A DNA stretch of 64,000 nucleotides from Mitsuaria sp. 7 (GTDB taxonomy: Bacteria; Pseudomonadota; Gammaproteobacteria; Burkholderiales; Burkholderiaceae_C): assembly GCF_001653795.1 (NCBI RefSeq), contig NZ_CP011514.1:4110279-4174278 (forward strand), given 5' to 3'. How positions within the stretch are numbered: the stretch's first letter is position 1; each line of letters opens with the position of its first letter. Of this stretch, positions 56,984 through 64,000 are shown in pieces. The position numbers and the translations under genes are program-made. Under the pieces are notes generated by a model. That model had not been told where the DNA came from. It saw only the letters and a list, made by a program, of their open reading frames with translations, and did not search any database.

Positions 56984-58882
56984 TCAGAACGAGGTCCAGT
57001 CGTCGTCGCCGGCCAGGACGGGCTCAGCCGCCGCCCTGGCAGGCATGGCTGCCGCCTTGGCGGGGGCGGTGGAAGGCCGGACCACGTGCAGCTCCGGCGT
57101 CGGCGCCGAACGCCGCCGCGGGGCCGGCGTGGCCGCGACGACGTGGACCTTCGGACGCGAGGTGCCCGGTGCGGACACAGGCGCCGCCCGCGATGTCGAT
57201 GTCGACGCCGGGACGGCGCGGAGTGGCGCAGACCGCGGAGGTGTCGACACCCGCGCCATGGCCAGGCCGTCGGCACGAGCTCTGGATCCTCCCGCATCCA
57301 TCGCCGGTGTCCGGACGTCGTCGCCGATGCGGAAGACCGCCACCGCACCGACCATGTCGTTGGCCTGCTGCTTCATGCTGTCGGCCGCGGCGGCGCTCTC
57401 TTCGACCAGGGCCGCGTTCTGCTGCGTGGCACGGTCCATCTGCGTGATGGCCTCGCCGACCTGCGTGACACCGGCACTCTGTTCGACGCTGGCGGCGCTG
57501 ATCTCGCCGACGATGTCGGAGACCCTGCGGATGGCGCCGACAACCTCGGTCATCGTCGCGCCGGCCTGGTCGACCAGCCCGGTGCCCTGCTCGACGCGGG
57601 CGACACTGTCCCCGATGAGCTGCTTGATCTCCTTGGCCGCGCCGGCGGACCGGCTGGCCAGGCTGCGCACCTCGGAGGCCACGACCGCGAAGCCGCGGCC
57701 CTGCTCGCCGGCGCGGGCGGCCTCGACCGCCGCATTCAGCGCCAGGATATTGGTCTGGAACGCGATGCCGTCGATGACGCCGATGATGTCGGCGATGCGG
57801 CGGCTGCTGTCATTGATGCCGCGCATCGTCTCGACGACCTGGCCGACCACCTCTCCGCCGCGCAGGGCCACCTCGCTGGCGTTGCGCGCCAACTGGTTGG
57901 CCTGCTGGGCGTTGTCGGCGTTCTGGCGCACGGTGGCGCTGAGCTGCTCCATCGAGGCGGCGGTCTCCTCGATCGCGGACGCCTGCTCCTCGGTGCGCGC
58001 GGACAGGTCGTTGTTGCCCTGGGCGATCTGGGTGCTGGCCATCGCGATCTGGTCGGCGGAACCGCGCACCTGGCTGATCAGCGTGACCAACTGCGACTGC
58101 ATCACGCCCATCGAGGCGAGCACGCTGTCGGCCGGCGCCGACGCGGCGCCTTCGACCGGACGCAGATCGCCGTCGGCGATGCGATGCGCGGCGTCGGCCA
58201 GCTGCGCGGGCTCGGTGCCGAGCGCGGTCATGAGGCGACGCGTGATCAGCCAGCCCAGGCCCACGGCGATGCCGACGGCGGCCAGGCTGATCAGGCTCAT
58301 CCACCAGCGCTGCGCCTGGTACTGGGCGGTCGATGCGGCGGCGACCTCGTCGCCGCCCTTGGAGGTGTATTCCATGTACTCCCGTGCCGACTGGAGCAAG
58401 GCCGCCAGCAGCGGCCGGCAATCCTTGGTCATGGCCTCCATCGCCTCGTCGCGCTTGCCGGCGGCGGCCAGGTCGACGATGTGCGCGGCCACCGGGCCGT
58501 ACTTGGCCTCGACCTGGACGATGTGCGCCAGAAGTTCCCGCTCACGCGGCGTGGCATCCGGCGCCGCGGCCACGGCGTCGGTCAGTCGCTTCAGATGGGC
58601 GCCGATCGCGGCGTGCGCATCGAGCGCCATCTTCTTCGCGGACTCGATGTCCGCCGCCTCCTTCACGATGACCATGTCGCGCACACCGATGGCGCGGCGA
58701 TTGGCGTCGATGCGGACGTCGACGGCCATCGATTCGCGTTCGTTGATGCCGTGGACGAAGCCGCTGAAGCGGGCATCCGCGCCGGCGAGGTTGCGCAAGG
58801 CGACCACGCTGACCAGCACCACCGCCGCGACCAGCGCGGCGAAGGCGAACATCAGCTGCTTCTTGACCGAAAGAGCATTCAT
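56984..58882 (-). CDS. Methyl-accepting chemotaxis protein (4HB type) with CheR-tether-like tail
   Basis: 632 residues from ATG 58882. Same architecture and strong similarity to the 55188-56762 protein: TM1 [18 protein letters not shown], four-helix sensor, TM2 [21 protein letters not shown], signalling domain with tip [20 protein letters not shown]. It differs in a ~105-residue C-terminal extension rich in Ala, Pro, Thr and Arg that ends DDDWTSF. The last residues resemble the xWxxF pentapeptide (NWETF type) that tethers CheR and CheB. Ligand unknown. Confidence 0.93.
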   Translation of the reverse strand: MNALSVKKQLMFAFAALVAAVVLVSVVALRNLAGADARFSGFVHGINERESMAVDVRIDANRRAIGVRDMVIVKEAADIESAKKMALDAHAAIGAHLKRLTDAVAAAPDATPRERELLAHIVQVEAKYGPVAAHIVDLAAAGKRDEAMEAMTKDCRPLLAALLQSAREYMEYTSKGGDEVAAASTAQYQAQRWWMSLISLAAVGIAVGLGWLITRRLMTALGTEPAQLADAAHRIADGDLRPVEGAASAPADSVLASMGVMQSQLVTLISQVRGSADQIAMASTQIAQGNNDLSARTEEQASAIEETAASMEQLSATVRQNADNAQQANQLARNASEVALRGGEVVGQVVETMRGINDSSRRIADIIGVIDGIAFQTNILALNAAVEAARAGEQGRGFAVVASEVRSLASRSAGAAKEIKQLIGDSVARVEQGTGLVDQAGATMTEVVGAIRRVSDIVGEISAASVEQSAGVTQVGEAITQMDRATQQNAALVEESAAAADSMKQQANDMVGAVAVFRIGDDVRTPAMDAGGSRARADGLAMARVSTPPRSAPLRAVPASTSTSRAAPVSAPGTSRPKVHVVAATPAPRRRSAPTPELHVVRPSTAPAKAAAMPARAAAEPVLAGDDDWTSF

Positions 58883-59195
58883 GACCTGTTCCTGAAGAGG
58901 CGTCGACACAGGCGAAATGCTACTTTTGAAACCAGCGTCATGAATCTGTCACTCCCCCCTCGGCGTGACGCAGTGAGGGATCGGTTTTCCGGCCCCCCGC
59001 ATTCGCGGGGAGGACCGCCGTGATGCGCATCACGGACCGCGTGCTTCCCCCATGGAATCGCGGAGATTCCGGAGCCAGTGCTCCATGACAGGCGTGTGTC
59101 AGAAGTGCCTCCGCAGGCACCCTGCTCGGGCGGTGCCGCGCAGCGCCAGGGCCTCCTAGCATCGCGTGAATTTTTCACACGAGACACATCGCGCC
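58883..59195. promoter_or_regulatory. 313-base divergent intergenic region with hairpin and palindrome
   Basis: No gene is visible. It contains a small hairpin CCCCGC-ATTC-GCGGGG (58995-59010), an 18-base perfect palindrome CCGTGATGC/GCATCACGG (59018-59035), and GTGAA-TTT-TTCAC (59166-59178) close to the start of the PEP-CTERM gene. The palindrome would suit a dimeric regulator acting on one or both divergent genes. I see no convincing sigma-70 or sigma-54 promoter. Confidence 0.5.
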
Positions 59196-61250
59196 ATGGC
59201 CCATCTTCTGTCCCGCCGCCCCGCCTCCGATCTGCGCCGTGCGCCGGTGTTCCGCCTGAGCGGTCTGGCGCTCGCCGCCCTGCTGCTGCAGACGGGCGCG
59301 GCCAGCGCCGCGTCGTTCGACCTCTGCGGCGCGGTCACCGCGGCCCAGACCCTGGGCAGCGGCAGCGGACAGACCGGCGCACTGTGCGCGACGGGCACGC
59401 TGACGGTGGGCGGCTCGACCGTCGCGGTGACGGTCAGCGGCAACAACGCGACGCTCAACAACCTCGGCAGCATCGTGCAGACGGGCACCGGCCGCGTGAT
59501 CCGCGACAACACCGGCGTGCAGAACCTGGTCATCGTCAACGGCAGCGCGAGCAACAGCACGGCGTCCATGCGCGCGCAGGACGCCGACCTGATCCAGATG
59601 AACAAGTCCCCGGCCAGCGTCACGCTGACCAACTGGGGCAGCATGATCTCGACGAACGCGTCGGGCGGCGGCAACCAGGTCGTCGACTTCAACGCCATCG
59701 GCTCGGGCAGCAACATCGTCAACAACCAGGCCGGCGCGCTGATGCTGGCCTACGAGGCGGACGCGATCCGTCCCGGCGTCAACGGCATCGTCAACAACGC
59801 CGGCACCATCCGCTCGGTCACGACGACGGGTTCGAGCAGCGACGGCATCGATTTCCAGGGCAACAGCGGCATCACCTTCAACAACCTGTCGGGCGGCCTG
59901 CTCGAAGGCGGCCGTCACGGCGTCACCGGCGGACCGGACACGGCGATCGCCTGGACCGGCACGATCAACAACGCCGCCGGCGCGACGATCCGCGGCATGA
60001 ACGGCGCCGGGCTGAACTTCGACGGCTTCAACGCGCTGCAGGTGATCACGGTCCGCAATGCGGGGCTGATCACCGGCAACGGCCTGACCGGCGACGGGGA
60101 CGGCGTGGATGTCGACGGTCCGCTGGACCTGGTCAACAGCGGCACGATCCGCTCGATCAACGCGTTCTCGCCGCTGGGCAGCGGACTGGCCTTCAGCGAG
60201 GGCATCTCGGCGGGTGGCGGCACGATCCGCAACACCGGCCTGATTGAAGGCCTGGTCGCGGCCGGCAACACGAACGCGATGGGCCGCGGGATCTCGCTGG
60301 TCGGCAACGACATCACCAGCGGCCCGAACACCGGACTGCGTGAGGCGCTCTACGCAAACGCGACGGTGATCAACGGCGCCGGCGGCGTGATCCGCGGATC
60401 CAGTGATTCGGCGATCTACATCGGCGGACTGGGCGGCAGCGGCAAGCTGGTCCGCATCGACAACCAGGTCGGCGGCACCCTCATCGGCGGCGGAACCGCG
60501 GCGGCAATCCGGTCGGCTTCGGACTACGACACGACGATCGTCAACGCCGGCCGCATCGACGGCAGCGCGAGCGGCGTGGCCATCGACCTGGGCGCGGGCC
60601 GCAGCACGCTGGTGGTCAGCGGCGGCCAAGCGGTGATCCTCGGCGACGTGCGCGGCGCCAGCGGCGCGGGCTCGGCGACGGTGCGCTTCGAGGTCGGCAA
60701 TGGCAACCAGTTCAGCTACGCGGGCGCGTTCAGCAACGTCAACCAGATGCAGGTCGAGAGCGGCCGCGTCGTGCTCACAGGCGAGAGCCGGAACATCGGC
60801 ACGGTGACGCTGGACGGCGGCGTGCTCGAACTGCAGGGCGACCAGCGGCTGGGGGCCGCCGGCGCGCTGGAAGTGAACGGCGGCACGCTGAAGGTGAGCG
60901 GCGGCAATCAGAGCTTCGCGAGCCTGGCGCTGCTGGGCAGCGGCGCGTTCGAGCTCGACGGCGGCGGACTGAACTTCGCTTCCCTGGGAAGCGTCGTGGC
61001 GGGCGGCGTGCTGCAGGTGACGCAGGTCGGCGCGGGCTACGCGCTGCGCTTCGCGGGCGACCTCTCGCATGACGCGAGCTTCCTCAGCCTCGTCGCCGCG
61101 ACGAAGATCAACGGCCTGGCCGCCACCTACCGCTTCAGCAACGGCTTCACGACGCTGGGCGCGGTCCCGGAACCGTCGACCTACGCGATGCTGCTCGCCG
61201 GGATCGCAGTGCTGGGATGGCGCCTGCGCAAGCGCGGCGCAGCGGTCTGA
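59196..61250 (+). CDS. Secreted beta-helix (autotransporter-like) protein with PEP-CTERM sorting signal
   Basis: 684 residues. Signal peptide (LSGLALAALLLQTGAASA) with cleavage near residue 40. The body is a long run of beta-strand turns (NLGSIVQTGTGRVI, VNNAGTIRSVT, ITGNGLTGDGDGV, INGAGGVIRGSSD) like haemagglutinin/autotransporter passenger repeats. Instead of a beta-barrel translocator the protein ends in VPEPSTYAMLLAGIAVLGWR followed by a basic tail, the PEP-CTERM exosortase signal; the exosortase is not in the window. Probably an exported matrix or surface protein. A GTG at 59166 is an alternative start; ATG 59196 gives a better leader. Confidence 0.9.
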   Translation: MAHLLSRRPASDLRRAPVFRLSGLALAALLLQTGAASAASFDLCGAVTAAQTLGSGSGQTGALCATGTLTVGGSTVAVTVSGNNATLNNLGSIVQTGTGRVIRDNTGVQNLVIVNGSASNSTASMRAQDADLIQMNKSPASVTLTNWGSMISTNASGGGNQVVDFNAIGSGSNIVNNQAGALMLAYEADAIRPGVNGIVNNAGTIRSVTTTGSSSDGIDFQGNSGITFNNLSGGLLEGGRHGVTGGPDTAIAWTGTINNAAGATIRGMNGAGLNFDGFNALQVITVRNAGLITGNGLTGDGDGVDVDGPLDLVNSGTIRSINAFSPLGSGLAFSEGISAGGGTIRNTGLIEGLVAAGNTNAMGRGISLVGNDITSGPNTGLREALYANATVINGAGGVIRGSSDSAIYIGGLGGSGKLVRIDNQVGGTLIGGGTAAAIRSASDYDTTIVNAGRIDGSASGVAIDLGAGRSTLVVSGGQAVILGDVRGASGAGSATVRFEVGNGNQFSYAGAFSNVNQMQVESGRVVLTGESRNIGTVTLDGGVLELQGDQRLGAAGALEVNGGTLKVSGGNQSFASLALLGSGAFELDGGGLNFASLGSVVAGGVLQVTQVGAGYALRFAGDLSHDASFLSLVAATKINGLAATYRFSNGFTTLGAVPEPSTYAMLLAGIAVLGWRLRKRGAAV

Positions 61251-61263
61251 CTGCGCTCACGCT

Positions 61264-61281
61264 GACGCGCTCTTGCGCGTC
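61264..61281. terminator. Hairpin between convergent PEP-CTERM and DUF3455 genes
   Basis: GACGCGC-TCTT-GCGCGTC: seven perfect pairs with a four-base loop, followed by CCTTCCTC. It sits 13 bases after the plus-strand stop and 6 bases before the minus-strand stop. Confidence 0.7.
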
Positions 61282-61287
61282 CCTTCC

Positions 61288-61878
61288 TCAGCGCATCGCC
61301 ACCGGCGCCCAGAAGATGTAGTCGGCCTGGTAGTCGACGACCTGCTTCTGGCCGACGCCCGTGGCATCGCACGGGACCTGCGGCGCGACGCCGCCCTTGG
61401 TGGCCACGCGCTGGATGTAGCTCACGCCCTGCATCGCGCCCATGCCGACAGCCGGATTGGCCTTCACCAGCTGCAGCGGGATGCTGCCCGCCGAGGCCGG
61501 CGCCACCGCCACCTGGGTGCCGGTGACCTTGGAGCCGTCGCGGGCTTCCCAGGTCGCGGGCGGACCGTAGTACTTGCCGACCATGGTGCTGCGCCTGTCG
61601 TTCAAGGCGGCGTCCGGGCCGACGAAGACCCATTCGAACTGCCCCGCCATGTCCTTCTTCGCGCGGCATTCGTAGGTGATCTTGCCCACGCCCACGGTCT
61701 CCATCGACACCTTGTGCCCGTCCGGCACCTGGACCGCGGCCGGCAACCCGGCCTGGGAGAACGTCGGCGCGTTCGAGCCCGACGGGCCGGACATGGCGCA
61801 GGCGCCGAGCAGCGCGACCGGCGCCAGCAGGACAAGGACGGACGTCGCGGACTTCGGGCGGGTGGACAAGGGGGTCAT
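61288..61878 (-). CDS. DUF3455 domain lipoprotein
   Basis: 196 residues. Lipoprotein signal LVLLAPVALLGAC, with the Cys near residue 27. The mature part has the DUF3455 pattern: VQVPDGHKVSMETVGVGKIT, EWVFVGPDAALNDR, YYGPPATWEARDGSKVTG, and C-terminal YQADYIFWAP. Family function unknown; probably periplasmic or outer-membrane associated. Confidence 0.9.
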   Translation of the reverse strand: MTPLSTRPKSATSVLVLLAPVALLGACAMSGPSGSNAPTFSQAGLPAAVQVPDGHKVSMETVGVGKITYECRAKKDMAGQFEWVFVGPDAALNDRRSTMVGKYYGPPATWEARDGSKVTGTQVAVAPASAGSIPLQLVKANPAVGMGAMQGVSYIQRVATKGGVAPQVPCDATGVGQKQVVDYQADYIFWAPVAMR

Positions 61879-62135
61879 CGCAGCTCCTGGGGGTTGGGGG
61901 CAAGGCCGGAATGCCTCACCGGAACGCTGTACGCAAACGCCGTCTTAACGGATTCGTTTTCCGCGAAAAAGGTTCGCGCGCGGGTCTGCGCTACGATCAG
62001 CCGATAGACCGTGAGCCTGTCATCCGAAGTCTTCGCTTCGTCTCTCCTGCCGGAAGCCGTGCAAGTCCTCGCCTTGATTGCCTGGCGAATCTGTCCGCTC
62101 CGCATGTCGCGGGGCGGGATCGGAGGAGGAGCACC

Positions 62136-62585
62136 ATGCCTGTCCCACAAACCCTCGACGAGCTCCGTGCTTCGTTGCGGCAGAGTGTCGATGCGCTCCA
62201 GCGCCGCCAGGCCAACGAGATTCCGGAAAAGCTGATCGACCGGCTGGTCGACCTGGACTGGCTGGAATGGCACGGCGGCGGACTTCGATTGACCACCACC
62301 GGGACCAACGTCCACCGCCAGGAGCTGGCCCGGATTCGCGCAATGGCGGAAACGTCAGGCTCATCGATTACCCCCAACCTATCGGAGGCCGATATCGCTA
62401 CCCCCAACTACTCATACGAAAAACGCCAACGCGAGCTGGCCAAGAAAAAGAAGAAGGAAGAGAAGGCTTACCGCAAGTCCACCGGTGCCGGTTCGGACGC
62501 TCCGGCGGATGAACCCGGCGCCCAGGGCGCACCGGCCGGAGGCGATGCCCCGGCGGCGGACGACAAGCCGCAAGGCCAGGCCTGA
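62136..62585 (+). CDS. Small hypothetical protein with Lys-rich linker
   Basis: 149 residues from ATG 62136, with a strong GGAGGAGGAGC upstream. An N-terminal ~65-residue helical domain (LDELRASLRQSVDALQRRQA, LVDLDWLEWHGGGLRLTTTG) resembles a small winged-helix-like or DNA-associated fold; then an acidic/Ser linker, a KKKKKEEK run near residue 110 and a Pro/Ala/Gly tail. No signal peptide. I do not recognise a function. Confidence 0.75.
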   Translation: MPVPQTLDELRASLRQSVDALQRRQANEIPEKLIDRLVDLDWLEWHGGGLRLTTTGTNVHRQELARIRAMAETSGSSITPNLSEADIATPNYSYEKRQRELAKKKKKEEKAYRKSTGAGSDAPADEPGAQGAPAGGDAPAADDKPQGQA

Positions 62586-62649
62586 GTTCCAGCGTCAGGT
62601 CCGGCGCCAGCCCCGGTGTCAGACCCGGGCTGAGACTAGGCCGGGGCAG

Positions 62650-64000
62650 TCACCCGCACTGCCCCACGAACCCGCACGCGGTGCAGAACTCGCACCCGTC
62701 GCGGTGGATGAGCGTGGCGTTGCCGCACTCGGGACACTTCTTGCCGGCCATCGCGATGATGCCGCCGGCTTCCGAGGCGGCGCGCACCGTCCCCAGTCCC
62801 GCGCCCTTGGCCGGCGCCTGCTGCATCAGCCCCATGTCGACGAGCGGATAGCCGTTCTCGTCCAGCACCCCCAGCATCGCGTAGCGGTGGATGACCAGGC
62901 GCGCGACATACGCGACCGTCGACGGCCACACCTGCTGCCGTCGCTCCCCCGACAGCGTCGGCACCGGGGCCATGAAATGGCCCAGGGGCTCGCCCACGTT
63001 GAGCAGCTTGCGCAGCTTCATGCCGATCCAGCCCGGGTCGAGCACCCGCATGTCCAGCGACAGCAGGCGCGCCAGCCCGTCCAGCGCCTTCGGATAGTTT
63101 CCTGAGAACCCCATCGCGCAAGGCCGCGTGACGCTGCCGCCGTCGGGCGTGGGCAGGCTCACCTCCTTGAGCGTCAGCGTGAACAGCTCGCTGGTCGCGG
63201 GGTTGTCCACGTCGACCGCCCAGGCGAGCGTCCCGGCCGTGCCGGTGCGCGGTTCCTCGCGCGAGAACATCGCGTCGAGCACCGGTGTCGGACCGCCTTC
63301 CTGCAACGCGCCGAGCTGCTCGCAGCGCCAGCGGATCACCGCCGCGGTCGCGGCGACGACGCCCGGGAAGAGCCGCGCTTCGCCGAGCGGCGGCATCGGC
63401 ATCTCGAACGCGCGTTCTTCGGCGACGGTCGCCAGCGCATCGAGCTTCAGGCGCAGCCAGGCCGCGTCATTGGCGCGCAGGTCCATCGACAGCGTCTTGG
63501 CCAGCGCGCCGAGGCCGCGCGGCTGCTCCGCGCCGTTGACCCAGACCTCGAACGGCAGCGTGCGGCCGAAGAGGCCCGCATCCGGCCCCTCCGCCGGCAG
63601 CTCACCGACGAAGAGGGCGAAGTCGCCATGCGGGTGGCGGATCATGGTCGACCACGCCGGATTGCCGCCGGGCATCTCGGGCCGGCTCGGCCAGCGCAGC
63701 GAGGCGAGCACCGGCTTGGGCAGGCGCTCGACGCGCAGCCGCTGGTTGGGGCCGATGTCGGGCTTCAGCGGCTCGGGCCTGGCGATCGGCTCGACGCTGA
63801 GCACCGCGCCGAGCACGCTGTTCGGCCGATAGGTGGCGAGACCCTTCAACCCGCTCTTCCAGGCCAACCGGTAGAGGTCCTGGAAGTCGGCATACGGATA
63901 GTCGGCCGGGACGTTGACGGTCTTGGAGATCGAGGTATCGACGTAGGGCGCGACAGCCGCGACCATCGCCTCATGGTCCGACGCTTGCAGCTCGAGCGCG
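62650..64000 (-). CDS. nrdJ: Adenosylcobalamin-dependent ribonucleotide reductase NrdJ (C-terminal part)
   Basis: About 450 residues are visible; the gene continues past the window edge at 64000, so the start and catalytic barrel N-terminus are missing. The opening VAPYVDTSISKTVNVPADYP and LYRLAWKSGLKGLATYRPNS are class II RNR signatures. The C-terminal domain ends in a zinc-ribbon (CPECGNATLIHRDGCEFC, then TACGFVGQCG) that carries the reducing Cys tail. It makes deoxyribonucleotides independently of oxygen, using B12. Two further domains lie between the barrel end and the zinc-ribbon. Confidence 0.93.
   Translation of the reverse strand, partial: ALELQASDHEAMVAAVAPYVDTSISKTVNVPADYPYADFQDLYRLAWKSGLKGLATYRPNSVLGAVLSVEPIARPEPLKPDIGPNQRLRVERLPKPVLASLRWPSRPEMPGGNPAWSTMIRHPHGDFALFVGELPAEGPDAGLFGRTLPFEVWVNGAEQPRGLGALAKTLSMDLRANDAAWLRLKLDALATVAEERAFEMPMPPLGEARLFPGVVAATAAVIRWRCEQLGALQEGGPTPVLDAMFSREEPRTGTAGTLAWAVDVDNPATSELFTLTLKEVSLPTPDGGSVTRPCAMGFSGNYPKALDGLARLLSLDMRVLDPGWIGMKLRKLLNVGEPLGHFMAPVPTLSGERRQQVWPSTVAYVARLVIHRYAMLGVLDENGYPLVDMGLMQQAPAKGAGLGTVRAASEAGGIIAMAGKKCPECGNATLIHRDGCEFCTACGFVGQCG

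Overview
The window is high-GC chromosomal DNA (a sampled core line at 22801 is 42/60 G+C). Its gene content points to a betaproteobacterium of the order Burkholderiales, probably the Roseateles/Mitsuaria/Rubrivivax/Leptothrix group. The pointers are System II cytochrome c maturation genes, MsrPQ, a folB-ttcA linkage, a Bug-type (TctC) binding protein, a double-length UvrA, a PEP-CTERM protein, several chemoreceptors and a B12-dependent ribonucleotide reductase. The placement is inferred from gene content; no marker gene such as 16S rRNA is present. I found no rRNA, tRNA, CRISPR array or complete insertion sequence.

Layout. 1-2.9 kb: the end of resB and all of ccsB, closed by a strong hairpin. 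2.9-8.5 kb (minus): two tandem secreted Rhs/YD-repeat genes followed by two small lipoprotein genes, locally lower in GC and resembling a polymorphic toxin/immunity locus. 8.8-13.1 kb: msrPQ, a GNAT acetyltransferase, a zinc-ribbon membrane protein, a frameshifted small gene, a Nudix hydrolase and a chromosomal APH(3')-like kinase. 13.2-18.0 kb: an oxidoreductase fused to FolB, ttcA, a DUF4136 lipoprotein and glmU. 18.2-23.8 kb: a RAYT transposase with an adjacent palindrome, a thioredoxin-like protein, DUF808, UPF0149 and an M48 protease. 23.8-25.1 kb: a clearly lower-GC three-gene toxin-antitoxin-like insert. 25.2-35.2 kb: an S9 peptidase, small proteins, a VOC protein and a 1878-residue double UvrA. 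35.4-36.7 kb: a receiver protein and two small unknowns.

36.7-43.7 kb (minus) is the most interesting stretch. It holds a LIV-type ABC transporter (binding protein, LivG, LivF, LivH, LivM) with a secreted polyhydroxybutyrate-depolymerase-type esterase between the binding protein and LivG, and an alpha/beta hydrolase at the end. The depolymerase-livG, livG-livF, livF-livH and livM-hydrolase junctions all overlap by 1-4 bases. I infer a polyester or oligomer uptake-and-degradation operon. 43.9-50.0 kb: a Cache chemoreceptor, a sigma-54-type activator, and a divergent pair encoding a Bug solute-binding protein and a MatB-like malonyl-CoA synthetase. 50.0-55.1 kb: a CWC protein, a diguanylate cyclase with GGDEF and RxxD sites, a DEDDh exonuclease, a DedA-rhodanese fusion and a methyltransferase. 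55.2-58.9 kb: two tandem paralogous chemoreceptors, only one carrying a CheR-tether-like C-terminus. 59.2-64 kb: a beta-helix PEP-CTERM protein, a DUF3455 lipoprotein, a small unknown and the C-terminal part of NrdJ.

Same-strand genes often overlap or touch, so translational coupling appears common here. Start codons were chosen from ribosome-binding sites and protein N-termini and are flagged where uncertain.
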